Assembly: GCA_039090855.1 (NCBI GenBank)
Contig: CM077006.1
Coordinates: 47,377,336 to 47,441,335 of the forward strand
Source: Macrothele yani
Taxonomy: Eukaryota; Arthropoda; Arachnida; Araneae; Macrothelidae
Direction: 5' to 3'
DNA length: 64,000 bases
How positions within the stretch are numbered: position 1 is the stretch's first letter; every line of letters begins with the position of its first letter. The translations under genes and the position numbers were made by a program. Below the pieces are notes generated by a model that worked only from the letters and a program-made list of their open reading frames with translations, was not told the origin of the DNA and made no database searches. Below are positions 53,325 through 63,715 of the stretch, in pieces.

Positions 53325-53340
53325 GAAAATACGTTGCCAC

Positions 53341-54122
53341 TCCTGTTGCAATCAACGTTACCGTCCGAAACTGTTAGCTGGGCATTGTAACGTGAAAGTG
53401 CAACTACAGTCCAACTTGTACTACTAGCTGCTGAAATACACGAAAGTTATAATCAGTGTGCTAACCTACCCTTGTAGCCAACTAACCCTGGTCTCTCCCC
53501 TATTTCCTGGTTCATCTGCTGTTACTACACTTATCAAATTCCAGACCAATTTGCTAAAACATAACTGTTGACTTTCCAAGAGCTCATTCATTATATATTT
53601 GTGTTCGGTGTGTGGGAGGATTATACTCTTATATTAATTCCTCTTTTAAAACGTTCCCGAGCGCCCCTGCACTGCAACCAGTTTGAGCGACATGCTGTTC
53701 TCATAACTTACTAAAAGCCCGGTTACCCAAGCTCGTTATGATGTCTTTTGTAAAAAAGAGCAGTTAGTTCCCGTGTTTTGCTCTGTGCATATAAGAAAAA
53801 CAAAAAAAAAAAACATACGAAATTTTATTTTCGCTGTTTAAGTTGCGAAACAAAGTAAAATTTAGAAATGGACGCACTGGATCGTTTAGAAATCGTACAA
53901 ATGAGTGGGTTTGTCTTCTAAACGATTACCAAACTTTTGAACTGTTCACAAAAACATGTAATTTACTAAGAAAAGATCTATAAAGAGCGTTTAAAATTAC
54001 CAAATGAATCTGAAGTTAAAGCCGAAAAAATTCACTCTGCAAATACTAAGTTACCCAATCCTTTAACTTCAGAAAATTTAAAGGAAAAATTATACATGGC
54101 AAAAATGACGCTCTGAGTTGTA
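53341..54122. other. No recognisable gene
   Basis: AT-rich intergenic DNA with only short frames. Confidence 0.35.
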
Positions 54123-54130
54123 CAAGCTGG

Positions 54131-54586
54131 CAGGGGTGCACCCAGAAATTCGGAATGGAGAGGAGGGGGGTCCGGCTCTGCAAGCAAAAATGCTCATGTA
54201 TGTGGACTTAAGCTACTGTTATAATAATTTTTTTGATCTATGAGAGAATTTAATACATTGTATTCATGAATTATCAAGCTGCAAATGGCGTTTTCATTGT
54301 TATTTTTACTTTAAAAAAAATACGTATTTCAGAAAAGGAGTTAACCACAAATGAAATTATTTTACCTGTTGCTATATTATAGTTTCAGAGAATGTATTTT
54401 AGAACAAATTCTATAATGCATGGTTTCAGCAATTATGAAAATTGAAATTCACCAATTAGGAAAATTGGAGAACAGAGGGTTAGGAATCTCTCGTGTCGGA
54501 CACCGATGGTGTCGGAATCATATTACAAAACACTTGGGCACGTGGGGGGGGGGGGTCGGACCCGGACCCCCTTGGGTGCGGCCCTG
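54131..54586. mobile_element. hAT-like MITE
   Basis: Left end CAGGGGTGCACCCAGAAATT, right end inverted CAGGGCCGCACCCAAGGGGG. Flanked by CAAGCTGG (54123-54130) and CAAACTGG (54587-54594), 7 of 8 matching, as expected for a hAT target duplication. 456 bp, no transposase. Confidence 0.82.
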
Positions 54587-54598
54587 CAAACTGGGTTT

Positions 54599-54828
54599 TT
54601 TTTTTTATTATTATTATTGGAGGTTTAACGACCACCGTGAGCAACATTGAGTTGCTGGGCTATAAGCAGTCGCCCGTCCCTAATTTAGGGTCACTGGTTC
54701 CAGGGAAGGGAGAGAGCCAGTGCCGTAAGACAAACACAACATCCATGCCTCACCGGGATTCGAACCCGGATCCCGTTCGGACGAATGATCAGAGGCCATC
54801 GCTTAGACCACTGCGCCAACGGGGCGGC
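54599..54828 (-). repeat. SINE family A, inserted at the edge of the hAT MITE
   Basis: Exact 12-bp duplication CAAACTGGGTTT at 54587-54598 and 54829-54840. Head (GCGCCAACGGGGCGG), B box (GGGATTCGAACCC in reverse orientation), body and T tract are all present. The SINE's target duplication overlaps the hAT MITE's own right-hand duplication. Confidence 0.94.
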
Positions 54829-54840
54829 CAAACTGGGTTT

Positions 54841-55212
54841 AGCTTTATGCTCAAAGATCGTTCGAAAAATGAAAATTTGAGAACAGTTTTTGCTTTCACA
54901 GTTTCCGGACAATCCTTTACGCATTGATGTTACAAACGTTAGCACAAGCCTGCGCTGTGCTAGCGTGTGTAGCATCACAGCTACGATAAGGTTACAGTTT
55001 TAAAAACTGGTTCTAAAATAAAACCTGCCAGGCATCACAATGTTTTTCAGTGGAATAATTAACACTCGTAATTTCGCTAAATGGAAGTATTTGTTAGAAG
55101 CAGCACTGACCTTACAATAAGGATTGCAATAAATCATTTCCCTCAGTCATCGTTAAAAAACGGACGGGACTTTGCACAATTTTTTGTTTGTTTGTTCGTT
55201 TCGTGTGGTTTA
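54841..55212. other. No recognisable gene
   Basis: Spacer between two SINEs without detectable structure. Confidence 0.35.
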
Positions 55213-55424
55213 TTTTTTGATTGAAGGTTTAACCGACCACCGTGAGCAACTCAATGAGGTATAAGCAGTAGACCATCCCTAATTTAATGCCACTAGCTCC
55301 AGGGTAGGTGCAGAGCCAGCGCCGCAAGACAAACAAAATACATGCCTCACCGAGATTCGAACCAGGACCACGCACGGACGAATGGTCATATGCCAGCGCT
55401 TAGACCACTACGCCACCGGGGCGG
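55213..55424 (-). repeat. SINE family A
   Basis: T tract, GAAGGTTTAACCGACCACCG, diverged body (CTAATTTAATGCCACTAG) and head ending GCCACCGGGGCGG. More diverged than neighbouring copies; no clear target duplication. Confidence 0.88.
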
Positions 55425-55494
55425 TGTTTCCTGGTTAACTACTACCATGTGGTAACTATTTTAATTTCTCCACCTCTATAACTTAGGTCATATA

Positions 55495-56783
55495 CTAGGA
55501 TTGTACCAAAAGTAATGCAAAAGTGAGCATAACTTTTTTATTAACTGACAGAGGTCGTTCAAATTGCACATGTTGGTAGAGTAACTCTTTCTCTATAGTA
55601 ACCCTTCTTCACTGCAGGCAAATAATGGATTCCAAGCAGAAGCAACGTGCCGCCATTGAGTTCTTGACGAAGGAAGAGTGCAAGCTATCAGACATCCACA
55701 GAAGGCTACAGAATGTTTACGGAGATGACACCATTGACAAGAGCAATGTGCACAGATGGATGAAGTTTAAAGGCGAAACCAGCAATGAAGACAAACCACG
55801 CAGTTGGAGACCTTCGTCTGCGACCACTGATATGAATCGTCAGCAACTGGATGAAAAGATTCGCGCGGGGAGAAGAGTCACGATCCGTGAGCTTGTTACA
55901 CAACTGGACTGTGGTCATAATACCATACAGAAGATGGTGGAAGACTTAGGGTATCGGAAAGTGTGTGTGCAAAGTGGGTACCACGGCAGTTGACACCCGA
56001 TATGAAAGAGAGAAGGATGAAAGTTTGCTCTGATCTGCTGGAAGAGTTTGAAGTCAATGAATGCACGCCTTTTCTTTTCGATCTAGTGACAGGGGATGAA
56101 AAGTGGGTGTATCTTTACGATCCGGAAAAAAATCAATCCATGGAATGGCATCACACTTCTCCACCAAGGCAGAAGTTCAACAGCCAGCGATCAGCACATA
56201 AAGTCATGGTGACTTTTATGGGGGGGGGGGGATCAAAGGGGTGCCATTCTCCTTGATTTCCTGGAAAGTGGCCGTACCATGATCAACGAGCGGTACACTG
56301 AGACACTCAAGAACCTTAGAGAAGCCATAAGGAGGGAAGGACCGAACAAGAATCTGAAAGAATCCACACCCACCATGACAATGCGAGACCACACACACAC
56401 ATCTCTGGCAAGAAATCAAGCGAACAGCAAATTAGGATGGTCGGTGGTCCCCCCATTCACCGCATAGCCCTGATCTGGAGTCCTCAGACTTCCACCTGTT
56501 TGGTCCAAAGAAGGGAAGTCTGGTGACAACGATTTGATGACACAGAGGAGGTGAACGTGGCTGTGAAGAAGTGGACACAACAGTCCAAACCTGATTTTTT
56601 TTTCAAAGAGGATTCGAGAGTTGGGTTCCACGAAGGCGCAAATGCATCGCTTGCGATGGAGACTATGTTGAGTAGTACCTTTGTATAGAGAAAGAGTCAC
56701 TCTACCAACATGTGGAATTTGAACGACCTCTGTCAGTAAATAAAGTTATGCCCACTTTTGCATTACTTTCGATACAACCCTCG
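55495..56783 (+). mobile_element. mariner element 5 (same family as element 4)
   Basis: Ends CTAGGATTGTACCAAAAGTA and inverted CGAGGGTTGTATCGAAAGTA, with similarity continuing for about 80 bp; TA at 55493-55494 and 56784-56785. 1289 bp. Confidence 0.9.
55625..56690 (+). pseudogene. mariner transposase of element 5
   Basis: MDSKQKQRAAIEFLTKEECK start at 55625, DIHRRLQNVYGDDTIDKSN, then QQLDEKIRAGRRVTIREL (second HTH) and CGHNTIQKMVEDLGYRK. The frame shifts near 55970 to VCAKWVPRQLTPDMKERR and LVTGDEKWVYLYDPEKNQS (first catalytic aspartate kept). A G10 run at 56221-56230 coincides with another shift. Then YTETLKNLREAIRREGPNKN and TMTMRDHTHTSLARN (second catalytic motif decayed). The third motif is legible only as SSDFHLFGPKK-like residues in another frame. 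Confidence 0.9.
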
Positions 56784-56878
56784 TATGCATATTTTTTCAG
56801 ATTATAACCCTTAATATAAACCACGACAGGTATCATTACTCCAAATATCTTCATATCTAAAAAAAATATTTTTTTGCT

Positions 56879-57020
56879 GTGCGGTGTAACGACCACTGGT
56901 TTCAGAAAAGAGAGCCATCTGACAAACTCACCACCTACACCTTTGCCAGGACTCGAACCAGGACCCATCCCGGACACAGATCCGAGGCCCAAGCTGCAGA
57001 GCACTCGGCCACAGGGGAGG
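56879..57020 (-). repeat. SINE, family A relative with a different tRNA-like head
   Basis: In reverse orientation: head CCCTGTGGCCGAGTGCTCTG (A-box-like TGGCCGAGTGC), B box TGGTTCGAGTCCTGG, short body, tail CAGTGGTCGTTACACC. The tail resembles family A (GGTGGTCGTTAAACC) while the central TAGGGACGGGCGAC block is missing. Confidence 0.65.
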
Positions 57021-57587
57021 ATAATGTATTTGCAGTAGATTCCGATTAATTCGGCCATCGGTTAATCGGGGCAGTCGTTTTATTTGGGGTAATTCTTAAA
57101 GAACATTCCAAATGAACTCTTGGGATAAAGCTTGGGGACAGCCGCTTAATTGGGCTAATGTGCTCCGGCCTCGAAGTGTCCTAATCAACAGATATCTACT
57201 GTATTTGTTTACGCAAGAAACGCGGATATCAAGCAATAAGAATGGTTAGTATAGGATCAGAGAGAGGAACCACTAACAGACCAACACTGGCGGATCCCAG
57301 GAGAAGACATCCCCCACATGAAATTTTTAAAATTTATTTATACATTTGACAAAAACCTTTGATTTAAAAACTGGCAAAATCTTATTGAATGCTAGTGTTC
57401 CGCATTCTGATTTGGTCTGTAAGATATTTTTTAGCACAAGTACCTCAAGAAGAGAAAACCTTTCATTTCATAATTAAAGGTACACACAGAGTGATCAATG
57501 AATTATGACCACCCCTGTCAAAAGTGGATGCTGCCCGTTGACCACGTGATTTACTAGAGGGCGCTATAAGTCGACCGACATAGAATA
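57021..57587. other. No recognisable gene
   Basis: Mixed sequence; ATTAATTCGGCCATCGGTTA and TAATTGGGCTAATGTG near 57040-57160 hint at a repeat, but I could not identify it. Confidence 0.3.
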
Positions 57588-57589
57588 TA

Positions 57590-58795
57590 CACTGAAGAGC
57601 AATTCAATTAAAGACAGCTGGCGTTATGCAAATATGGCGCTGTGGGCGGCCCTGTAAACGGAAACATGACGCATGCAGCGATCCGACAATATAAGGAGTG
57701 ATGCGACGGGAATCAGTAAGAGTCCGACGCAGTATGGGTAAGACGAAGGATCTAAGCGCATTTGATCGTGGGCAAATTGTCGGGGCCCAACGAATGGGTC
57801 ACTCCATCTCGGAAGTCGTGCAGGCACTGGGATTTTTACGAGCCACTGTGTCACGGGTGCACCGTGAGTACATCGAATCCGGTAAACCCATCACTGCAAG
57901 GGCCAACTGCCATGGGCAACAGCGTGTGGATGAAAGGGTCATCGTCGGTTAGCTCACATTGTAACAGCGGATAGACGGGCCACAGTGCACGAAATCACTC
58001 GACAATTTAACGCTGGTGCACAAAAACGTGTAAGCAGCCACACCATCCAGAACCATCTCCTCGCTATAGGGTACAGAAGCCATCGTCCCACGAGGGTACC
58101 GCTGCTGACCGCACATAACAGGGTGCAAAGATTAGTATGGGAGCGGGAACATCGCCACTGGACCCTAGACATGTGGAAAAATGTTGCCTGGACTGATGAG
58201 TCGAGATTCACGTTGATACATGCGGATGGCAGGATGCGTGTACGGCGCAAACCACATGAAGCGATGGATCCTTCTTGCCAGCAGGGTACTCTTCAAGCTG
58301 GTGGGGGTGGCATTCTCGTCTGGGGACTATTTATGTGGACTGAAATGGGAACCCTGGTACGTGTGACATCGTCCCTCACAGGTCAACGTTACCGGGATAT
58401 CCTGGACGACCATTTGCTCCATTTTGTGCGTCTTCAACATCCCACTAGGGACCTCATCCTGCAACAAGACAATGCAGATCCCGAATTGTATCCGAATGGT
58501 TGGATGAACACTCCACCGACGTGAACTCGCTTCCTTGGCCAGCTAGGTCACCTGACCTCAATCCCATCGAGCACATCTGGGATGCCATCGAGAGAGATGT
58601 TCGAGGCTCTGACCATCCTCCATCAAATCTTCGTGAACTGTGGGAACTTGTTCAGGGGTCGTGGATCCGTATGGCTTCCGAACGCTTCCGGTGTCTTGTC
58701 GAGTTCATGCTGAGACGAATCGCCACCGTCATCAGGGCGAAAGGTGGTGCTACAAGTTACTAGACAGGTATCTCTAATTCAATTGTTCTTCAGTG
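57590..58795 (+). mobile_element. Tc1-like element 4
   Basis: Ends CACTGAAGAGCAATTCAATT and inverted CACTGAAGAACAATTGAATT, TA at 57588-57589 and 58796-58797. 1206 bp. A 3' half copy lies at 49925-50479. Confidence 0.92.
57734..58763 (+). pseudogene. Tc1 transposase (DD34E), two lesions
   Basis: ATG at 57734: MGKTKDLSAFDRGQIVGAQR, HTH 1 (ISEVVQALGFLRATVSRVH). A shift near 57940 then leads to HTH 2 (VHEITRQFNAGAQKRVSSHT) and HRHWTLDMWKNVAWTDESRF (first acid). WRKPHEAMDP-like RRKPHEAMDPSCQQ, GGGGILVWGLF and LILQQDNAD (second acid) follow. A loss of 16 bases at about 58477, retained in the copy at 50146, shifts to SLPWPARSPDLNPIEHIWDA (third acid, glutamate). It ends RAKGGATSY with a stop at 58761. 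Two lesions only; all three acids preserved. About 340 codons, the usual length. Confidence 0.93.
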
Positions 58796-58839
58796 TATAA
58801 GGTGTGAGTGGAGTAGTAGGAAGCAAAATTCGAAGCGTG

Positions 58840-59870
58840 ATGGGTAAACGGGAGGATTTATGGGACTTGGAGAAAGGATATTGTGGAAGCTCTGAGAGCG
58901 GGTGCTTCTATTTCCCAAATGGTGGAACCGGTGGGTTGTTTGCGAGCCGCCATATTTCAAGTGTATCAGGACTGGCGTTAAAATGGTCAAACAACAACCC
59001 GGTTGCAAAACTGCATAGTGCAGCGGAAGGTTGATGTGAGAGGAGAGCGCCGCGTCGTAGAGGCCAACAGACTGCGCACTGTTCAACAGTTGACTGCCTA
59101 ATACAACACAGGTCAACCCGGAACAGTATCTGTCATAACCATGCGACACACGTTCGCACATATGGGCTATAACAGCAGACGATCCCGACGACATCTTCTC
59201 CTAACCACGTTCATCGGCGCAAAAGACTAGCTTGGTGCGAAGATCATGCAAGTTGGGCGTTGGAGGACTGGAAAAGAGTACTAGTCTCATGAGTCGCGTT
59301 TTTACTGCACTCTGGGGATGGTTGTGTACATTCTTAGCGCAGACATGAGGCACTCTATTCATCCTGCATGGTCTCCATAGTGCAAGCCTGTGAAGGCAGT
59401 TGTACCGTGTGGCACATGTTCACCTGGCAGGAACATGCACCCCTGGTGCATGTAGAACGTATGACGACTGGAGGCCACTATCGTGAATTGCTTGCAGACT
59501 CTGTACAGCCAGCAATGGTGCATTTTCTCCGAATGGCGACGGGGTCTTCCAAGATAACAATGCTCCGAGCCACAGGTCCAATGTTGCGCAGGAATGGTTT
59601 GAGGAACACAGTTCAGACTTCCAGCATATCGATTGGCCTCCTGACTTCCCCAATATCAATCCCATAGGACACTTGAGGGACACTATGGAACGGCATATTA
59701 GGCATCTGGATACACCAATGACCTCTATGCCTGCATTGAAGGCCGCATTACACACAGCTTGGTTGGCCATACCTCCCAACTGCTTGCGGCATCTTATTGA
59801 ACCGGTGCCACGTTGGATAGCTGCTGTACACTACCGAGAGCAAAAGGGGGACCTACGAAGTATTAGGTAG
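58840..59870 (+). pseudogene. Tc1-like element 6 transposase, heavily decayed
   Basis: Opens MGKREDLWDLEKGYCGSSES at 58840, a worn version of the MGKREDL..FERG start of Tc1 proteins. Catalytic region fragments: FQDNNAPSHRSNVAQEWFEEH (second acid block), IDWPPDFPNINPIGHLRDTM (third acid glutamate changed to glycine) and LIEPVPRWIAAVHYREQKGD. The DES block is not legible. Terminal inverted repeats were not identified. It starts less than 50 bp after element 4. Confidence 0.8.
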
Positions 59871-60052
59871 TAGTCATACATAATTCAGTGATCACTCAGT
59901 GTTGTACACATTAATTTTTGTATCATATTTTGGATGTGAGGCTTTTTTTTTTTTTTTTACTTTCATACAAGAAACTAAATTTGGTGTGCCACTTTCACCT
60001 TGAAGTATTGAAATGGTGGAGACACTGCTACAAGCATTTGATGGCAAAAGTT

Positions 60053-60265
60053 GTTTTCTTGGTTGGGGTTTAACGACCACCTTGAGCAACTCAATGGACT
60101 ATTAGCAGTCGCCCGTCCCTAATTTAGGGTCACTGGTTCCAGGGAAGGGAGAGAGCCAGTGCCGTAAGACAAAAAACATCCATGCCTCACCGGGATTTGA
60201 ACCTGGACCCTTCACGGACGAATGGTCATTAGCCATCGCTTAGAGCACTGCGCAACCGAGGCGGC
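60053..60265 (-). repeat. SINE family A with 11-bp target duplication
   Basis: Exact TGGCAAAAGTT at 60042-60052 and 60266-60276. Head ends GCGCAACCGAGGCGG; B box weakened to GGGATTTGAACC in reverse orientation. Body as in other copies. Unlike the others it has no long T tract. Confidence 0.92.
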
Positions 60266-60368
60266 TGGCAAAAGTTCCAAACCACTGAGCATAATGAACT
60301 ACGGAAGGGAAGTACCAAAGTGAATTCACACCCTGTTCCATTAAATGAACTTACGATGTAAATATTTT

Positions 60369-60590
60369 GAGTTTAACGACCATCTTGAAGTGCAAGCCCT
60401 TGCTGTTGATAGTCCTTTGCAGTAAGCAGTCGCCCGTCCCTAATTTATTTTTTGGTTGGGGGGAGGGGGCACTAATTCCAAGGAGGAGAGAGAGCCAGGA
60501 CACGTGCTTCATTAAGGACTCTGGCTTTTAGCCCATGACGGACGAACGGTAAGAGCCGGTGTTACAAACCCCTTCCCCACAAGGGCGCCG
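60369..60590 (-). repeat. SINE family A, degenerate
   Basis: GTTTAACGACCATCTTGAAG and GCAGTCGCCCGTCCCTAATT are clear. A G-rich insertion follows at about 60450-60468, and the head region (CACGTGCTTC to ACAAGGGCGCC) is strongly diverged. Confidence 0.75.
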
Positions 60591-60592
60591 TA

Positions 60593-61196
60593 TCAAACTT
60601 TTACTACTAACGTTCTTGATTGTGTACGTCACACCTAATAAAATGCAAGTTATTATCATTATGTATAATATAAGGAACATTAACAATTATTGAATGCCAT
60701 TGCGATAAAAAAAAACTCCGCTTTTGTAGAAATACGTACTTCCAACTCATTTTAATGATCTGCTATTTTATTCCAAAAGCTGATGATCAAATATTTTGAA
60801 AAAGTGTTCATTCTTCTGCTCCTAGTTTTCACAGCTTTCATGTCCAGAGTCGTTTCAGTGGAAAACCACAATAAATAAAATTCTAAGAAATGTCATTAAT
60901 AAGTTTTTCACAACATTTTTGAAAAATAACATCAGGTACTGCGATTTGATAAAACAACTGCTTTAAATAATATTACGTGTTGATTTTTGATAAAATACCA
61001 ATCGCTTAACTAGGTGTTGCCATTTGATAAATGCTAGTGTCCTGAAATAAATATTAGGCGCTGCCATTCGATAAAATATTTACTTCTTCATTCAAATTTA
61101 CTGGCGCGGAAGCCATAGTTAGCAAAATACGGCCGAAAAACGTATGTATAGAAAAGGTCTGGGGCTTTTGGTGAAATATTTCATGATTCTTCACGC
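60593..61196. other. Local duplication of a 'GCGATTTGATAAAA' phrase; no gene
   Basis: Three variants of a phrase (TACTGCGATTTGATAAA, GTTGCCATTTGATAAA, GCTGCCATTCGATAAA) occur at about 60937, 61015 and 61061, a diverged tandem repeat of variable spacing. Otherwise AT-rich. Confidence 0.4.
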
Positions 61197-61285
61197 CAGA
61201 GTTGGAGACGGGTCAAATTTTGGACCCGGACGTCTCATAATTGGACCTGATCCAGACAAATCTGCTTTGAACTATAATTTCTAAT
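61197..61285 (+). repeat. hAT element left end (family of 15198-16636)
   Basis: CAGAGTTGGAGACGGGTCAA through ACAAATCTGCTTTGAACTAT is nearly the same as the left end at 15198. It is cut by the RTE insertion at about 61286. A right end of the same family lies at about 62640-62790. Confidence 0.75.
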
Positions 61286-61477
61286 ATATCATCATCATTG
61301 TCAATCATTATTAATCCACTGCTGGATGAAGGTCACCCCAAGTTTCTTCAACAACGGCCTGTTTTGGTTCAGTCTCCTCCCATCCATCTCCCACGTGGTC
61401 TTCTGGGTCTTTTCCAGTCGCTTGGAATCCAGCCTGAAATTTCGGTTTTTCATCAGTGGTCCGTTCTCCTGGCCATA

Positions 61478-61655
61478 TCACATCATATGTAGAGGATTTT
61501 AGGAAAGTCTTAAACAACCCTTAGAAATAGGAAGCTAGGAGATTTGGGCTAGAGTGCCCGATAGGGAAATGACACGGATACGAGGGAGAAAACGGGGAGG
61601 AAGACGCCCTTATTTATTACCCGGGAGCCAGTACCCAGGGGCCGACGGCTTAATG
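61478..61655 (-). repeat. SINE family B, 5'-truncated, inside the RTE copy
   Basis: Inverse of 2440-2620: CATATGTAGAGGATTTTAGG, CTTAAACAACCCTTAGAAAT, TAGGAAGCTAGGAGATTTGG, through GCCGACGGCTTAATGT. The tRNA-like head is missing. The flanks look like a diverged duplication of the RTE target (TTCTCCTGGCCATAT near 61463 and CTTCCTGGCAATAT near 61659). Confidence 0.85.
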
Positions 61656-61706
61656 TACCTTCCTGGCAATATGTCCAGCCCATTGCCATTTCAGGGATTT
61701 AATTTT

Positions 61707-61921
61707 TATTTTTTGATTGGAGGGTTAACGACCACCGTGAACAACTCAGTGGGCTATAAGCAGTCGTTCGTCCCTAATTTAGGGACACTAGTTCCTAGGA
61801 AGGGAGAGAGCCAGTGCCGTAAGACAAACACAACATCCATGCCTCACCGGGATTCGAACTCTGCCCCTTTCGGACGAATGATCAGAAGCCATGGCTTAAA
61901 CCACTGCACCACCGGGGCAGC
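61707..61921 (-). repeat. SINE family A inside the RTE copy
   Basis: Full layout with head ending CCACCGGGGCAG. Probable diverged target duplication GGATTTAATTTT (61695) and GGATTTTATTCT (61922), both matching the interrupted RTE sequence. Confidence 0.9.
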
Positions 61922-62317
61922 GGATTTTATTCTGATAATTATAACTTCCACTGTTGTCATTTCCCTTATCCAAGAGTTCCTCTTATCTCTCCTGGTGTCG
62001 TTACACCAAGCATGCTTCTTTCAGTTATCTGTAGTATTTGTCTTTTGTAGTTAATGTCCACGTCACTGCTCCGTACGTAAGCACTTGAAGGATGCACTGA
62101 TTAAACACTTTTTGTTTAACACAATGGCATATTGCTCTTAAAAATTGTGCCATTTCTTCCAGAAGCTCTCCAACCAAGTTTTATACGTAGATTAATTTCA
62201 TCAATGTTACCTCTGCTTGGCATCTGCTGTACAAGGTAAATGTAGGTATCGGTTATCTCCAGCTTTTCCCCATTAATCGATAAATCTTCATTTCTTGTAA
62301 AATCATCGTACTTTAGT

Positions 62318-62547
62318 GGGTTTTTTGTTTTTGTTTTTTTTATTGGAGGTTTTAAGGACCACCGTGAGCAACTCAGTGGACTATAAGCAGTCGCCCGTCC
62401 CTAATTTAGGGCCACTAGTTCCAAAGAAGGGAGAGAGCCAGCGCCGTAAGACAAAGACAACATCCATGCCTCACCGGGATTTGAACCCGGACCCATCTTG
62501 GACGAATGATCAGAAGCCATCGCTTAGACTACTGCGCCACTGGGGCG
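62318..62547 (-). repeat. SINE family A inside the RTE copy
   Basis: Full layout with T-rich end and head CGCCACTGGGGCGG. Probable duplication GTACTTTAGT (62308) and GCACTTCAGT (62548), 8 of 10. Confidence 0.9.
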
Positions 62548-62640
62548 GCACTTCAGTTTTGTCTTCAGAAAGTTCATTTTTAATCACATTTCTTTACCCT
62601 TCTCAAGATCCTGGATTAGATTCTGCAGTTCTGAAGCATT

Positions 62641-62790
62641 ATTTCAAAGACCTCAGAAGGGTTCTTTGGAATATTTCTTTTTACTTCTCAAAAATAAAAC
62701 AAATAAAACCGGGTCGTAATCGAGTAAAGGAATACCTTGGCCCGACCCGTTTGACCGTCAAGATATTGTTGAACAGGTGATCCGCGACAC
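62641..62790 (+). repeat. hAT element right end (family of 15198-16636)
   Basis: GTTCTTTGGAATATTTC, CAAAAATAAAAC, ATAAAACCGGGTC and AAGATATTGTTGA match 16515-16620 in the same order. The terminal bases have diverged and no target duplication matches the left end at 61197. Confidence 0.6.
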
Positions 62791-63610
62791 GTTTCTGTCT
62801 CTGATTCACACCATCGTGGTTTTAACTTACTTCCGCATTCAGAATCGTCTTGACTTCTTGGCTAATTACACATAAATGTACACTTAAATTCCTTTTGATT
62901 ACTTTTTCTTCAAACCTGTATTAATACGATCTTGTTTCGCGCCCTGTTATAGTTGTATCAATGCAGAAGATTCATTTCCACCAAGAAAATAGTTTTACTA
63001 ACAGACATGAAAACTTTGTATTTAATCGATATGTTTATCTTAGCTTGCATGTTCATAAAGCGTTCCAAATTAATTTTTCATATTTCCTTCATTTTTTGAA
63101 CGCTAATTCTGTATAAGTGCTATTGTTAGAAGTGTAATCAATTATTTTTGCAGACAGCGTTATAATTTTTCTTAACCTCAATCACAGCAACAGTGAAGAA
63201 GGGTAAGAAATATCCAGCAAAGCTTGGTCTACACGCGCACATGCAACACTTTTCTCGCGAACATCTGCTAGCTTTTTCGTATCAATCCACTTGGAATCAC
63301 ACGCTATTAAAATCTTCCTCAATGCACAAAAGAATAAAATTACACTTCTTAATAATGTTAGCTCTCTTCAGCTGAAGCCAGTAATGAGCAATCTTATTTG
63401 GAATATTTTCCAGTGAACATTTCCATGAATACGTACCTTCAGCAGACGCCCGGCTCGATAAGTAACATTTATTCATCTCAACCTCAAGGTTTTATCGTAG
63501 TGCCCAAGAATGTGCACTATCTAACACGCACACACACATAAAACATAACTGAATGATGTTATAGAAACCATAGAAGATTTACGTCAGGAAAAATGGAAGA
63601 TTATGTCAAT
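62791..63610. other. No recognisable gene
   Basis: AT-rich intergenic DNA with short frames only. Confidence 0.35.
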
Positions 63611-63700
63611 AAGCTGCCCAGCTGACCGAGTGGTCAGAAGCTCGGTGTTCTGGCTAGTCATCCGAGATCAGCCCGGGTACTGCACCAATCCCCATCCTGA
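63611..63700 (+). repeat. SINE head fragment
   Basis: GCTGCCCAGCTGACCGAGTG and GTCAGAAGCTCGGTGTT resemble the variant head at 3483 (CCCAGTGGCCGAGTGGTCAG). No body follows before the next SINE. Confidence 0.45.
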
Positions 63701-63715
63701 TACTAGTAGCTTCAA

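Larger units (their letters stand above)
61286..62640 (-). pseudogene. RTE LINE, 5'-truncated, interrupted by three SINEs
   Basis: Reverse strand, same family as 41-44 kb. The 3' end is at 61286 (ATCATCATCATTGTCAATCA). Recognisable blocks: the C-terminal GRW/QQW region (61300-61465), WQWAGHIA region (61661-61694), TYGAVTWTLTT-like block and LEITDTYIYLVQQ (62060-62300), and SELQNLIQDLEKG plus LKMNFLKTK (62560-62630). SINEs occupy 61478-61655, 61707-61921 and 62318-62547. Internal losses and stops throughout. Confidence 0.88.

Noticed and set aside
58190..58210. CTGATGAG hammerhead core in Tc1-like element 4
   Set aside because: The bases encode the transposase DES motif; no ribozyme stems.
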